A stretch of DNA of 64,000 nt from Rhodocyclaceae bacterium (GTDB lineage: Bacteria; Pseudomonadota; Gammaproteobacteria; Burkholderiales; Rhodocyclaceae): the NCBI GenBank assembly GCA_008080565.1, contig VIKE01000017.1, positions 1-64,000 on the forward strand, in the 5' to 3' direction. Position 1 is the first letter of the stretch, and the number at the start of each line of letters is the position of its first letter. A program made the position numbers and the translations under genes. The notes below the pieces were generated by a model. That model made no database searches, was not told where the DNA came from, and saw only the letters and a list, made by a program, of their open reading frames with translations. Below, in pieces: positions 55,294-64,000 of the stretch.

Positions 55294-56958
55294 ATGACAG
55301 ATATCGCCCAACCTGTACGCGGTTGCCCCTCTACCATGGGTGACGCGCGCCAACTCAATACTACGACGCTGATCCGGCACGCCGCGCGCACCCACTCGGA
55401 CCAGGAAATCGTCTACCGCACACAAGATGGCGGCTGGGGCCGTTACACGTATGCCGACTGCTACACACGCGTCTGTCGAAGCGCCAATGCGCTGCGTGCG
55501 CTGGGTGTGGCGCCGGGCGACCGCGTCGGTATCCTGGATTGGAACAGTCGGCGTCACTTCGAGCTGTACTGGGCCATCCCGGGCCTGGGTGCGGTGATGC
55601 TGCAGATGAACCTGCGACTGGGCCATGAGGATCTCGGCTACGTGGTCGGTCATAGCAATGTCTCCTACGTTTGCGTGGACGAATCATTGCTTTCCGTTGC
55701 CGAGTCTATTGCCGCGAATGCGCCGCAGATTAAGGGCTGGATCGTTATGACCGACAAGCCGCTGAATCAAATCAAGACGACGCTCACCCCTCTGCTGCAC
55801 TACGAAGACCTGCTGGCAGCAGCCGACGCGAAGATAGACTGGCCGGAGATTGAAGAACACTCGGCCTACAGCGCCTGCTATACCACCGGCACCACCGGCA
55901 GACCCAAGGGTGTGTACTACTCACATCGTGCCATCTACCTGCACTCTACGGTCATGGCAACCAACCTGGGCATGACGTTGGACGATTGCACTATGCTCAT
56001 CACGCCAATGTTCCACGGCCAGAGCTGGGGTCTGCCGCAGGCTGCCACCATGTTGGCCAACAAAATCGTTCTTCCAGGCCGCTATGTCGCCGAGGACACC
56101 CGGCCGCTGACCGACGTAATGATCGCCGAGGGCGTAACTATCACCAATGGCGCGCCGGCCATCTTCCTGCCTATGCTGCAGTACATCGAAACACTACCCG
56201 ACAAGCCGGACTTCAGCCGCTTGCGTATGCTCTCCGGCGCTACCGAACCGCCGCTTTCGATGATGATCGGTTTCCATGAGCTCACTGGTGCCGAGGTGGT
56301 GCACGCCTACGGTGCTACCGAGACTACGCCGCTGGTAGCGGTCAACCGCCTTAAGCCTACGCTGAAGAAGAGTCTTTCCAAAGATCAACAGTGGGATCTG
56401 AAGCGCAAGCAGGGTTTGATCGTGACCGGAGTGGATATCCGCATCGTTGACTTGGATGGAAAGGAGTTGCCGCACGACGGCAGCTCAGCGGGAGAAATTT
56501 TGCTGCGCGGTCCCTGGATTACCGCCGCCTACCACGACATGCCTGATTCGGCGGACCGGTTCCTGGATGGTTGGTGGCGGTCCGGCGACATCGGCACACT
56601 GGACGAGAACGGTTACCTCAAGGTCACCGACCGTTTGAAGGACGTGATTAAGAGCGGTGGTGAATGGATCTCGTCCATCGACATGGAGAACCTACTCATG
56701 GGTCATCCAGCTGTGCGCGAAGCTGCGGTAGTTGGGATTCCGCACGCAAAGTGGCAGGAACGGCCGCTGGCCTTGGTTGTATTGAAACCCGGCCAAGAGG
56801 TCACTCAGGAACAACTCTATGCCCGCTTGAGCAGCGCCTTTGCCAAGTGGCAGTTGCCCGATCAGATCTTGTTCGTCGAAGACATTCCCAAGACCAGTGT
56901 CGGCAAGCTCGACAAGAAACGCATACGTGTCGAGCAAGCAGAGCGCTACGCCGAGTAA
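55294..56958 (+). CDS. AMP-forming acyl-CoA ligase
   Basis: The protein has 554 residues of the adenylating superfamily, activating a carboxylic acid to its CoA thioester. The P-loop is YTTGTTGRPKGVYYSH near 203, then YGATETTPLV near 333, GEILLRGPWI, the hinge WWRSGDIGTLDENGYLKVTD near 430 and the C-terminal Lys in TSVGKLDKKRIR near 540. The layout resembles medium-chain ligases. The ribosome site AGGAGACAAACAAATG is good; 11 bases separate it from the CoA-transferase gene. Confidence 0.93.
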   Translation: MTDIAQPVRGCPSTMGDARQLNTTTLIRHAARTHSDQEIVYRTQDGGWGRYTYADCYTRVCRSANALRALGVAPGDRVGILDWNSRRHFELYWAIPGLGAVMLQMNLRLGHEDLGYVVGHSNVSYVCVDESLLSVAESIAANAPQIKGWIVMTDKPLNQIKTTLTPLLHYEDLLAAADAKIDWPEIEEHSAYSACYTTGTTGRPKGVYYSHRAIYLHSTVMATNLGMTLDDCTMLITPMFHGQSWGLPQAATMLANKIVLPGRYVAEDTRPLTDVMIAEGVTITNGAPAIFLPMLQYIETLPDKPDFSRLRMLSGATEPPLSMMIGFHELTGAEVVHAYGATETTPLVAVNRLKPTLKKSLSKDQQWDLKRKQGLIVTGVDIRIVDLDGKELPHDGSSAGEILLRGPWITAAYHDMPDSADRFLDGWWRSGDIGTLDENGYLKVTDRLKDVIKSGGEWISSIDMENLLMGHPAVREAAVVGIPHAKWQERPLALVVLKPGQEVTQEQLYARLSSAFAKWQLPDQILFVEDIPKTSVGKLDKKRIRVEQAERYAE

Positions 56959-56984
56959 CACAAGATTCATCTAAGGAGAACAGC

Positions 56985-58166
56985 ATGAATAACAATGAAC
57001 CAGTCATCGTCGGCGCGGTGCGCACCCCGGTGGGGAAGCGCGGCGGATGCCTACAGAAATGGCACCCCGTTGATCTGCTTGGCGAGACGATGCGTCAACT
57101 AGTCGAGCGCACAGGAATTGATCCTCTCGACCTAGACGATGTGATCGTAGGCTGTGTGTTGCAATGGGACCAGCAGCACGGAAACCTGGGTCGGCACGCC
57201 GTATTGGCGGCTGGCTTGCCCGAATCCGTCCCGGCTGTGACGATAGATCGGCAATGCGGGTCTGGCCAGCAGGCGGTGAGTTTTGCTGCGCATGGCATTC
57301 AGGCGGGAGCCTACAAGCTGGTTATTGGTGCCGGGGTGGAGTCGATGTCGCAGGCACCGATGCCGCCATCGTTCAAGCTCGGTGCGCCACTTGGGGCGCA
57401 GTACAGCCCGCGTGAGTTGGCGCGGTACCAAGATCCTCCGCTACTGCCGCAAGGCGCCTCTTCGGAGTTAATGAATAAGCGCTTCGGTCTTACGCGTGAG
57501 GCTCTGGATGCCTTTGCTGTGCGTAGCCATCAGCGGGCCACTGAGGCCATACAGGCCGGCCGCTTCAATGATCAACTGGTGCGGCTTACCATGGACCCAT
57601 TGGATCCGGACAGCCCCGTCGTTGCCGCCGACGAAGGCGTGCGTGCGGATCCCAACCCCGGGAAGATGGCTGCGCTCAAGCCCGTCTTTTCCGAAGACGG
57701 TGCTACCACTGCCGCCAACTCGTCGCAGATCAGCGACGGTGCCGCAGCACTGCTGATCGCCAGCCGTGCGTATGCCGAGCAGCACGGTCTGAAGCCCCGC
57801 GCGCGCTTTGTCAGTACCGCCGTGGCGGCTGCCGATCCGGTGATCCAGTTCACCGCCGTCCTCGACGCCACCCGCAAGGCGCTTCAGGAATCGGGCCTGA
57901 CCCTCGACGACATTGATCTGTTCGAAGTCAACGAGGCGTTCGGCGGCGTTCCGCTCATGTTTCAGCAGGAATTCGGAATCCCAGACGAGCGCCTTAACGT
58001 CAATGGCGGCTCGGTAGCGATCGGCCATCCGCTAGGTTCCACCGGCGCGCGCATGCTCACCGACTTGCTATGCGAGCTCGAACGTCGAGGTGGCCGCTAT
58101 GGCCTTCAGACCATCTGCGAGGCATCGGGTACGGCCAATACCACCATCATCGAACGACTGGGATGA
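56985..58166 (+). CDS. Acetyl-CoA acyltransferase (thiolase)
   Basis: It cleaves 3-ketoacyl-CoA to acetyl-CoA and a shortened acyl-CoA. I start at MNNNEPVIVGAVRTPVG after AAGGAG, giving 393 residues. Cys91 in DRQCGSGQQA is the nucleophile; VNGGSVAIGHPLGSTGARM near 340 holds the His. The C-terminal base Cys is in TICEASGTANTTI near 378, where most thiolases have CxGGGxG; the Cys remains but the Gly run does not, which may mark a special substrate class. Its stop overlaps the hydratase start (ATGA). Confidence 0.92.
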   Translation: MNNNEPVIVGAVRTPVGKRGGCLQKWHPVDLLGETMRQLVERTGIDPLDLDDVIVGCVLQWDQQHGNLGRHAVLAAGLPESVPAVTIDRQCGSGQQAVSFAAHGIQAGAYKLVIGAGVESMSQAPMPPSFKLGAPLGAQYSPRELARYQDPPLLPQGASSELMNKRFGLTREALDAFAVRSHQRATEAIQAGRFNDQLVRLTMDPLDPDSPVVAADEGVRADPNPGKMAALKPVFSEDGATTAANSSQISDGAAALLIASRAYAEQHGLKPRARFVSTAVAAADPVIQFTAVLDATRKALQESGLTLDDIDLFEVNEAFGGVPLMFQQEFGIPDERLNVNGGSVAIGHPLGSTGARMLTDLLCELERRGGRYGLQTICEASGTANTTIIERLG

Positions 58167-58963
58167 GCGAGAAAGCTATGCACGAAGAGAGTGAAGTGCT
58201 CGTCAGCCGCGAAGGTGCCATCGTCACCTTGACCATCAACCGCCCACGCGCAAAAAACAGCCTGAACCGAGCCGTCTTCGATGGCTTACGTGCCCAACTG
58301 GCGCAACTACGTCACGACGATGCAGTGCGCGCAGTCATCGTGACCGGCACCGAGGGCGTGTTCTGCGCCGGCGCCGACATCACGGCCTTTGAAGCTATCC
58401 GCGCTGAATCGTTGTTGGGCGAACGTGCGGCGGCAGGTGGCGGCTTCTGGTCGGAATTGGGGAGCTTTCCCAAACCCGTAATTGCGGCAGTGGAAAGGCT
58501 AGCGCTGGGTGGCGGCATGGAACTGGCACTGGCCTGCGACATCGTGATTGCAGGCGAGTCGACCAAGTTCGGCTTGCCTGAAGTAAAGCTGGGCGCTATC
58601 CCCGGTGCCGGGGGCACACAGCACCTGATCCGAGCTATCGGCAAATCTAAGGCAATGGTGATGCTGTTGGCCGGCGACTTCATCGATGCTCGTAAGGCTT
58701 GCGATGCAGGCATCGTCGCCGAAGTGACGGCAGACGGTCAGGCTCTGGTGGCTGCCTTGGCGATGGCCGACCGGATTGCAGCAAATTCGCCGCTGGCGGT
58801 GGCGCTGGCGAAAGATGCAGCTCTGTGCAGCTTCGAGACCCCGCTCGCGAGCGGACTAGAGCACGAGAAGCGCAACTTCTTTGTCGCCATGCGTTCGGCC
58901 GACAACCATGAAGGGCAGGAGGCGTTCTTGAGCAAGCGCGCTCCGAAGTTCACTGGCCAGTAA
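58163..58963 (+). CDS. Enoyl-CoA hydratase/isomerase
   Basis: The crotonase-fold enzyme hydrates the 2-enoyl-CoA. The protein has 266 residues from the ATG overlapping the thiolase stop; MHEESEVLVS at 58178 is an alternative start. The oxyanion-hole segments are VFCAGADITAFEAI near 70 and ALGGGMELALACDI near 113. The two catalytic Glu positions of the crotonase hydratase read Glu in GGGMELA and Glu in FGLPEVKLGAIPGAGGTQ, so hydratase activity is likely. Confidence 0.92.
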   Translation: MSEKAMHEESEVLVSREGAIVTLTINRPRAKNSLNRAVFDGLRAQLAQLRHDDAVRAVIVTGTEGVFCAGADITAFEAIRAESLLGERAAAGGGFWSELGSFPKPVIAAVERLALGGGMELALACDIVIAGESTKFGLPEVKLGAIPGAGGTQHLIRAIGKSKAMVMLLAGDFIDARKACDAGIVAEVTADGQALVAALAMADRIAANSPLAVALAKDAALCSFETPLASGLEHEKRNFFVAMRSADNHEGQEAFLSKRAPKFTGQ

Positions 58964-58993
58964 GGGCCACCAATCCTCAATAAAGGAAAAGCC

Positions 58994-59776
58994 ATGCAAT
59001 TAAATTCCGACATCGCCGCGATCATTACTGGCGGGGCTTCTGGCCTAGGCGCCGCCACGGCCCGGCGCCTGGCCAGTCGTGGTGTCAAGGTCGCCATCTT
59101 CGACATGAATGAAGAAGCCGGCCAAACGCTGGCGCTTGAACTAGGCGGCGTCTACTGCAACGTGGATGTGACATCCGACGAGCAGGTGGACGAGGCCTTT
59201 GCCAAGGCCCGTGCTAGCGTTGGGCAGGAACGTATTCTGGTCAACTGCGCTGGTACTGCCGATGCAGTCAAGACTGCCAGCCGCGACAAGAACACAGGTG
59301 AAATCCGCCAGTGTGCGGCGGATCGCTTCAATCGCATTATTCAGATCAACCTGGTGGGCACCTTCCGCTGCATCGCCAAGTCGGTAGCAGGCATGTTGAC
59401 GCTCGCACCGTTAGCCGATGGCGACCGCGGTATTGTCGTCAACACCGCTTCGGCAGCCGCACAGGACGGTCAGGTCGGCCAGGCTAGTTATGCTGCTAGC
59501 AAGGCTGCCATCGTGGGCATGGCATTGCCGATCTCGCGCGATCTCATGGACGAAGGAATTCGTGTCAATACGATCATGCCGGGCTTGTTCGGTACGCCGT
59601 TGCTGCAGGGGTTGCCAGACAACGTCAAGCAGGCCTTGGCGGCTACCGTGCCCTTTCCCAAGCGTTTGGGCGATCCCGATGAATTTGCGCAGGCCGTCGA
59701 GTTTCTTGCAACTTGCGGCTACATGAATGCCGAGGCCATCCGGGTGGATGGCGCTATCCGCATGGCACCGCGCTGA
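58994..59776 (+). CDS. Short-chain dehydrogenase, probable 3-hydroxyacyl-CoA dehydrogenase
   Basis: An SDR enzyme of 260 residues with TGGASGLG at 12-19, Asp in AIFDMNEEAG (favours NAD), NCAG near 86 and the catalytic set Ser in VNTASAAAQ, YAASKAA. The pattern with a long loop after NCAG resembles type II 3-hydroxyacyl-CoA dehydrogenases (HSD17B10-like). It would oxidise the 3-hydroxyacyl-CoA made by the hydratase. Ribosome site AAAGGAAA. Confidence 0.9.
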   Translation: MQLNSDIAAIITGGASGLGAATARRLASRGVKVAIFDMNEEAGQTLALELGGVYCNVDVTSDEQVDEAFAKARASVGQERILVNCAGTADAVKTASRDKNTGEIRQCAADRFNRIIQINLVGTFRCIAKSVAGMLTLAPLADGDRGIVVNTASAAAQDGQVGQASYAASKAAIVGMALPISRDLMDEGIRVNTIMPGLFGTPLLQGLPDNVKQALAATVPFPKRLGDPDEFAQAVEFLATCGYMNAEAIRVDGAIRMAPR

Positions 59777-59823
59777 ATGGTGCGCAGCTTCTTCAAGAGG
59801 CTGCGTTACCTAAGTGATGTCGC

Positions 59824-59913
59824 GGCGACAGCCGCGCCAAGAACTTCACACTGCACAAGCTGAATCAGCGGGTGAAGCAAATCGACGTGAGCATCGAATG
59901 GTACGAACGATAA
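59824..59913 (+). pseudogene. Transposase fragment, IS1182-like
   Basis: A 29-codon open stretch, GDSRAKNFTLHKLNQRVKQI then DVSIEWYER and a stop, resembles the internal NFT…K…R segment of IS1182-type transposases. There is no start and nothing else of the element remains. It lies between the SDR and porin genes. Confidence 0.4.
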
Positions 59914-60009
59914 GGGCGTGCCATCTGAGAACACGTCTAGTTAAAGCGATCGCCGGTTCTTGACATCGCTGCAAACCGTCTAAGTCATGAGCAACATGGA
60001 GGAAGACCA

Positions 60010-61368
60010 TTGAAAAAATCTAGCAAAAATCTGCTGAATCGACGCGTTGTTGTATGTGCTGTATCCGCCACATTTGGGCTTACCGCGATGGCGTCAGCGT
60101 CAGCTGAAACTGAGGTAGAAGATCTTAAGCGTGAGTTGGCAGCACAACGCCAACTAATCGACAAATTGTTGGCGGGACAGGAATCGCAAAAGCAGATTAA
60201 CTCAAAAGTGGAGTCGCAGGTAGCTGCTGCTGGTAAGCCCTCGTCTATGGTGACGGCAAGCGGCGTTACTTTCGGATTCTACGGGATCGCTGATGTGAAC
60301 GTCACAAGCATGAACAGTGGGTTCGGGAGCAAGGTTACGTACGGTTCAGGCGGCTTTTCATCGTCGCGTCTAGGCTTCACCATTAGTAAGCCAATCAATG
60401 ACGACCTGAAGGCAGTTGCTCTGGGTGAAGCTGGACTTCTCTATGACACTGGGACTGCAGGCAATGCATCTGTGACGAATGGCATAAACAATACCTCTCC
60501 TTCGTCCGGTGGCCAGGCTGGCACTGGACCGCAGCTTTTCTCTCGTCAGATGTACGCAGGTCTCAGCGGAAACTTTGGTACAGCCACAATCGGCCGCCAA
60601 TACACGGGGTCGTACCTTGCAGCTGTTGCAACCGGTGCGGCAAAGGGGGATGGCCTTTTCGGCTATTCGGGCTCCATTACGCCTCTAATTGGAGGCATGC
60701 CGACTCGCTTGAACAACTCGATTGTTTACATTACTCCGAAGGTCAAAGGTTTCTATGGATACTTCACCGGAACCTCGGGCAGCGAGAATAACGTCAATGC
60801 GCCGACTGCAGTGGGTACCGCTACCACGACAGACAAGGCGGGCAGGGGCTATGATCTGGGGATTTTTTACACAAATAACGCATTTAACGCAGCGCTGACC
60901 ACTTGGAATCTGAATAACGCTTCATGGGCGAGCGCAGGCGAATCCGGTTTGGCAAACAAGACCGGGTGGCAATTTGCAGCCAACTATGACTTTGGTGTCA
61001 TACGATTGTATGGAAACGTGGTTTCTGGAACGATCTCTGGCGGCAACTATGAAAATGTATCAAAAACACTCTCCAGCGCTCATGCGGGGAGTCTGAGCTT
61101 CCTCATCCCTTTCGGAAAGCACAACTTCTCAGCAACTTATACCAAGCTAGTCGACGAGTCTATTCTCAACAAGAGTGCGAATCTCGTTGGCGTGAGCTAT
61201 TGGTACGACCTTCTCAAGGACGCAAAGCTGTATGTGTCATATGGGAAGATGCAGAACAACGCGAATGCAACGTATAGCCTCGCTGACGGCGGCAACTTAG
61301 TCGGAAATGTAACGAAGCCGGGCTTTGACCCCTCAGGAGTTGTTGCTGGCGTGAACTTCGCGTTCTAA
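60010..61368 (+). CDS. Outer-membrane porin, Gram-negative trimeric type
   Basis: The protein has 452 residues from a TTG after GGAGGAAG. Signal peptide RVVVCAVSATFGLTAMASASA with cleavage near residue 32, then a coiled coil (about 33-75, EDLKRELAAQRQLIDKLLAG) and a beta-barrel of the porin_4 class from GVTFGFYGIADVNVT onward, ending VVAGVNFAF with the C-terminal Phe. It would let the cluster's substrate cross the outer membrane. Confidence 0.88.
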   Translation: MKKSSKNLLNRRVVVCAVSATFGLTAMASASAETEVEDLKRELAAQRQLIDKLLAGQESQKQINSKVESQVAAAGKPSSMVTASGVTFGFYGIADVNVTSMNSGFGSKVTYGSGGFSSSRLGFTISKPINDDLKAVALGEAGLLYDTGTAGNASVTNGINNTSPSSGGQAGTGPQLFSRQMYAGLSGNFGTATIGRQYTGSYLAAVATGAAKGDGLFGYSGSITPLIGGMPTRLNNSIVYITPKVKGFYGYFTGTSGSENNVNAPTAVGTATTTDKAGRGYDLGIFYTNNAFNAALTTWNLNNASWASAGESGLANKTGWQFAANYDFGVIRLYGNVVSGTISGGNYENVSKTLSSAHAGSLSFLIPFGKHNFSATYTKLVDESILNKSANLVGVSYWYDLLKDAKLYVSYGKMQNNANATYSLADGGNLVGNVTKPGFDPSGVVAGVNFAF

Positions 61369-61512
61369 CAACCATTGAAAAATCGGCGCGCCACAGGGTA
61401 TTAGCCAGTCAGCATGCTAATACCTGCGCCGATCGTGGCGACTCCGGTGGCGATGGCAGGTAACTGTGATAGTTGCGGCTAGTTTGTCTTCGAGATAATC
61501 AAGGAGATTAAA

Positions 61513-62262
61513 TTGAAAGTTTTAGTCCCTGTGAAAAGGGTTGTGGATTACAACGTCAAAGTTCAGGTGAAAAGCGATGGCTCTGGTGTGAATCTAGCCA
61601 ACGTAAAGATGTCCATGAATCCCTTCGACGAAATCGCCGTTGAGGAAGCGGTACGCCTGAAGGAAGCAGGCATAGCGACAGAAGTGATCGCTGTCTCCTG
61701 CGGCGTACCCTCCAGCCAGGAGACGCTGCGCACGGCGCTGGCAATCGGCGCCGACCGTGCGATTCTGGTCGAGTCCGATGCCGATCTGCAGCCGCTGGCC
61801 GTCGCCAAGCTGCTGAAGGCGCTCTGCGATAAAGAAGGTCCGCAACTGGTGATCTGCGGTAAGCAAGCGATCGACGACGATTCCAACCAGACCGGCCAGA
61901 TGCTCGCCGCCTTGGCCGGCTGGCCGCAGGCGACATTCGCCTCCAAGGTCGTCATAGCCGACGGCAAGGCCACCGTAACCCGCGAAATCGACGGCGGCTT
62001 GGAAACCCTGGCGATCAGCCTGCCGGCTGTGGTCACCACCGATCTGCGCTTGAACGAGCCGCGCTACGCGACCCTACCCAACATTATGAAGGCCAAGAAG
62101 AAACCGTTCGACACTGTCAAGCCGGCCGACCTCGGCGTCGACGTGGGCCCGCGGCTGATCACGCTGAAGGTCGTCGAACCGGCCAAGCGCTTGGCCGGCG
62201 TCCTGGTCGCCGATGTCGCCGAACTGGTAAACAAACTTAAGACTGAAGCGAAGGTGATCTAA
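61513..62262 (+). CDS. etfB: Electron transfer flavoprotein beta subunit
   Basis: The protein has 249 residues from a TTG ([19 protein letters not shown]) after [23 protein letters not shown] and the AMP-binding [12 protein letters not shown] are family hallmarks; [17 protein letters not shown] is near 118. With EtfA it accepts electrons from the acyl-CoA dehydrogenase and delivers them to ETF-ubiquinone oxidoreductase. It is a cluster-specific copy. Confidence 0.95.
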   Translation: MKVLVPVKRVVDYNVKVQVKSDGSGVNLANVKMSMNPFDEIAVEEAVRLKEAGIATEVIAVSCGVPSSQETLRTALAIGADRAILVESDADLQPLAVAKLLKALCDKEGPQLVICGKQAIDDDSNQTGQMLAALAGWPQATFASKVVIADGKATVTREIDGGLETLAISLPAVVTTDLRLNEPRYATLPNIMKAKKKPFDTVKPADLGVDVGPRLITLKVVEPAKRLAGVLVADVAELVNKLKTEAKVI

Positions 62263-63207
62263 ATGACTATCCTCGTCATCGCCGAACACGATCACGGCAG
62301 CCTCAAGGCCGCCACCCTCAACACCGTCGCTGCCGCGCAGAAGATCGGTGGCGAAATCCACCTGCTGGTCGCCGGAAGTGCCTGCTCGGCAGCCGCCCAG
62401 CAAGCCGCGACGCTGCAAGGCGTGGCTAAGGTCAAGGTGGTCGACGCCGGACACTACGTTGGCCAGACTGCTGAGAACCTCACTGCTCTGGTTGTCGACT
62501 TGGTGAAAAATGCGGCTACCGGCTACTGCCATGTGCTGGCCCCGGCCACCACCTTCGGCAAGAACCTGTTGCCGCGGGTAGCAGCGTTACTCGATGTCGC
62601 ACAGATTTCCGAGATCGTCGGCGTCGAAGCGGCCGACACCTTCGTCCGGCCGATCTACGCTGGCAATGCGCTGGCTACGGTCCAGAGCATCGACCCTGTC
62701 AAGGTCATCACCGTGCGCACGACCGCCTTCGACGCGGTGGACGCCGGCAACAACGCCGAAATCGAGACGAACGTCGCAGCGGCCGACACTGCCCAGTGCG
62801 CGCTGATTAACCGTGAACTCACCAAGTCCGCCCGTCCCGAACTCGGCGCCGCCAAGATCATCGTTTCTGGCGGCCGCGGCCTGGGGAGTGGCGAGGCCTA
62901 TCACCAGCTGTTGGATCCGCTTGCTGACAAGCTCGGGGCCGCGCTTGGCGCCAGCCGCGCCGCGGTCGATGCCGGCTTCGTGCCCAACGATTACCAGGTC
63001 GGCCAGACCGGCAAGGTTGTTGCGCCTCAGCTCTACATCGCGGTCGGTATTTCGGGCGCGATCCAGCACTTGGCAGGGATGAAGGATTCGAAGGTGATCG
63101 TCGCGATCAACAAGGATCCCGATGCGCCGATCTTCCAGGTTGCCGACTACGGCCTGGTCGGCGATCTATTTGAGGCAGTGCCGCAGCTGGCTGTGGCCCT
63201 ATCGTGA
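62263..63207 (+). CDS. etfA: Electron transfer flavoprotein alpha subunit
   Basis: The protein has 314 residues and starts directly at the end of etfB. The C-terminal FAD-binding domain shows [20 protein letters not shown] near 205, [31 protein letters not shown] and [20 protein letters not shown]. Typical length and sequence. Confidence 0.96.
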   Translation: MTILVIAEHDHGSLKAATLNTVAAAQKIGGEIHLLVAGSACSAAAQQAATLQGVAKVKVVDAGHYVGQTAENLTALVVDLVKNAATGYCHVLAPATTFGKNLLPRVAALLDVAQISEIVGVEAADTFVRPIYAGNALATVQSIDPVKVITVRTTAFDAVDAGNNAEIETNVAAADTAQCALINRELTKSARPELGAAKIIVSGGRGLGSGEAYHQLLDPLADKLGAALGASRAAVDAGFVPNDYQVGQTGKVVAPQLYIAVGISGAIQHLAGMKDSKVIVAINKDPDAPIFQVADYGLVGDLFEAVPQLAVALS

Positions 63208-63375
63208 TTTTCTGTTCGTATGCGGGCCATAGTTGAGTTTGCTATGCGCCCCTGGACGTGATGTAGGGTTAAACAGGAAGACTTCCTCTCAAATTCTGCT
63301 GGTCAGTAAATCCGCAGATAAATCGAGGAAGATCAGATTGGGATTAAGGTTCGTCGATATTCACGAGGTTTAGAA

Positions 63376-63972
63376 ATGATGATTAATACAATCAAAGATA
63401 AGGCTTTTGTTTCCCGGAAAACGATTCATGTGCGAGAGATAACTTGCGTAGCCTACCAGCGTACTGATGGCCTTATAGATATAGAGGGAACGCTGGTGGA
63501 TACCAAGCCCGAAGGGATATTTCTTCAGGAGCGTGGTGGCATTGGACCTGATGAACCGGTACATGAAATGACGTTGAGATTAACTGTCGACCGGGGTTTG
63601 CAGATTCACGATGTCGTGGCGGAAACGGTTCATAGCCCATTTTCCATTTGCGGTGCAATCACTGAACACTACAAATTACTACTGATCGGCCAGCAGATAG
63701 GCCCAGGTTTCATTAAGAGCGCAAAACGTAATTTTCGCGGAACGTCAGGGTGTACTCACTTGACTGAATTGTTGCCGTCAATTTCAACCACCGCGTTTCA
63801 AGCACTCTGGGGCGAGCCTGCGAACGTTGATGGGAGTGAACTACGTGCAGATGAGAGCAGCAAATTGCCCTTCGATGGTTGTCATGCGTTGCGCTCAGAC
63901 GGTGTTATTGTGAAAATGTATTATCCAGAAGCATATTCTAATGAACAGGCTGAATCACACGACCCCGCTTGA
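63376..63972 (+). CDS. DUF2889 family protein
   Basis: The protein has 198 residues. RKTIHVREITCVAYQRTDG, DIEGTLVDTKP, and SAKRNFRGTSGCTHLTELLP near 112 are typical of DUF2889, including the Gly-Cys-His near the middle. The role of the family is unknown, but it recurs in acid- and steroid-degrading CoA clusters. It lies 168 bases after etfA with no clear terminator between. The final 28 bases of the window hold nothing. Confidence 0.8.
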   Translation: MMINTIKDKAFVSRKTIHVREITCVAYQRTDGLIDIEGTLVDTKPEGIFLQERGGIGPDEPVHEMTLRLTVDRGLQIHDVVAETVHSPFSICGAITEHYKLLLIGQQIGPGFIKSAKRNFRGTSGCTHLTELLPSISTTAFQALWGEPANVDGSELRADESSKLPFDGCHALRSDGVIVKMYYPEAYSNEQAESHDPA

Positions 63973-64000
63973 TGGCGACTTCAATAGTGTCCAATACGCT

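Overview
The window reads as a chromosome segment of a Gram-negative betaproteobacterium, most likely of the order Rhodocyclales (Dechloromonas/Azonexus-like). The grounds are the gene order gltBD - aroKB - pilMNOPQ - mrcA - cyaY - lptM - lysA, an SAH riboswitch before ahcY, two LpxL-type acyltransferases, type IV pilus genes and an initiator tRNA with the usual C1:A72 pair. The lineage is inferred from gene content and order, not from a database search.

Positions 1-40.4 kb are core chromosome. On the minus strand: glutamate synthase, shikimate genes and the pilMNOPQ operon. Then divergent mrcA, followed by cyaY, lptM, lysA and hslR. Then hslVU, a STAS-domain protein, a zinc-uptake operon (small secreted protein, outer-membrane porin, znuA-znuC-znuB), rlmI, a 52-residue basic protein with its own promoter and terminator, xerC-DUF484-dapF, a GNAT enzyme and two lipid A acyltransferases. 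The plus strand then carries the methyl cycle (metK, ahcY under an SAH riboswitch, metF), an HD-GYP protein and tlyA. Three tRNA genes (Lys-UUU, Lys-CUU, initiator Met), a ProQ-like protein and a dienelactone hydrolase close this part. At least seven copies of a roughly 36-bp dispersed repeat with core TTGACCGTG lie between 17 and 38 kb, three of them inside reading frames.

Positions 40.4-49.4 kb look like a mobile island: an AlpA-type HTH protein, a DUF3987 protein and an inovirus Gp2-like (probable Rep) protein with AT-rich inverted repeats next to it. Its cargo is a compact ubiquitin-like conjugation operon (multiubiquitin-type protein, E1/ThiF protein, DUF6527 protein). Divergent from it is a three-gene operon (TIGR04255 protein, HTH protein, zeta-toxin-like kinase). 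Four copies of a 12-bp repeat, GTGTCAAATAGT, sit in the shared promoter region and overlap the promoter of the ubiquitin-like operon. I regard this as the most interesting system in the window. An IS630-type transposase remnant and a terminator end the island; no integrase is visible.

Positions 49.7-64 kb hold a catabolic cluster: an aromatic-acid type MFS carrier, an AraC-type regulator with its own direct-repeat operator, then acyl-CoA dehydrogenase, CoA-transferase, acyl-CoA ligase, thiolase, enoyl-CoA hydratase, SDR dehydrogenase, porin, EtfBA and a DUF2889 protein. Together they can import a carboxylic acid, activate it to a CoA thioester and shorten it by beta-oxidation. The substrate is not identifiable from sequence alone; a phenylpropanoid or cyclic acid is my guess.

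Two core genes are damaged in this sequence: metK lacks about 32 bp between two short repeats, and pilM runs past its expected stop because of a small frameshift. Both could be assembly errors.
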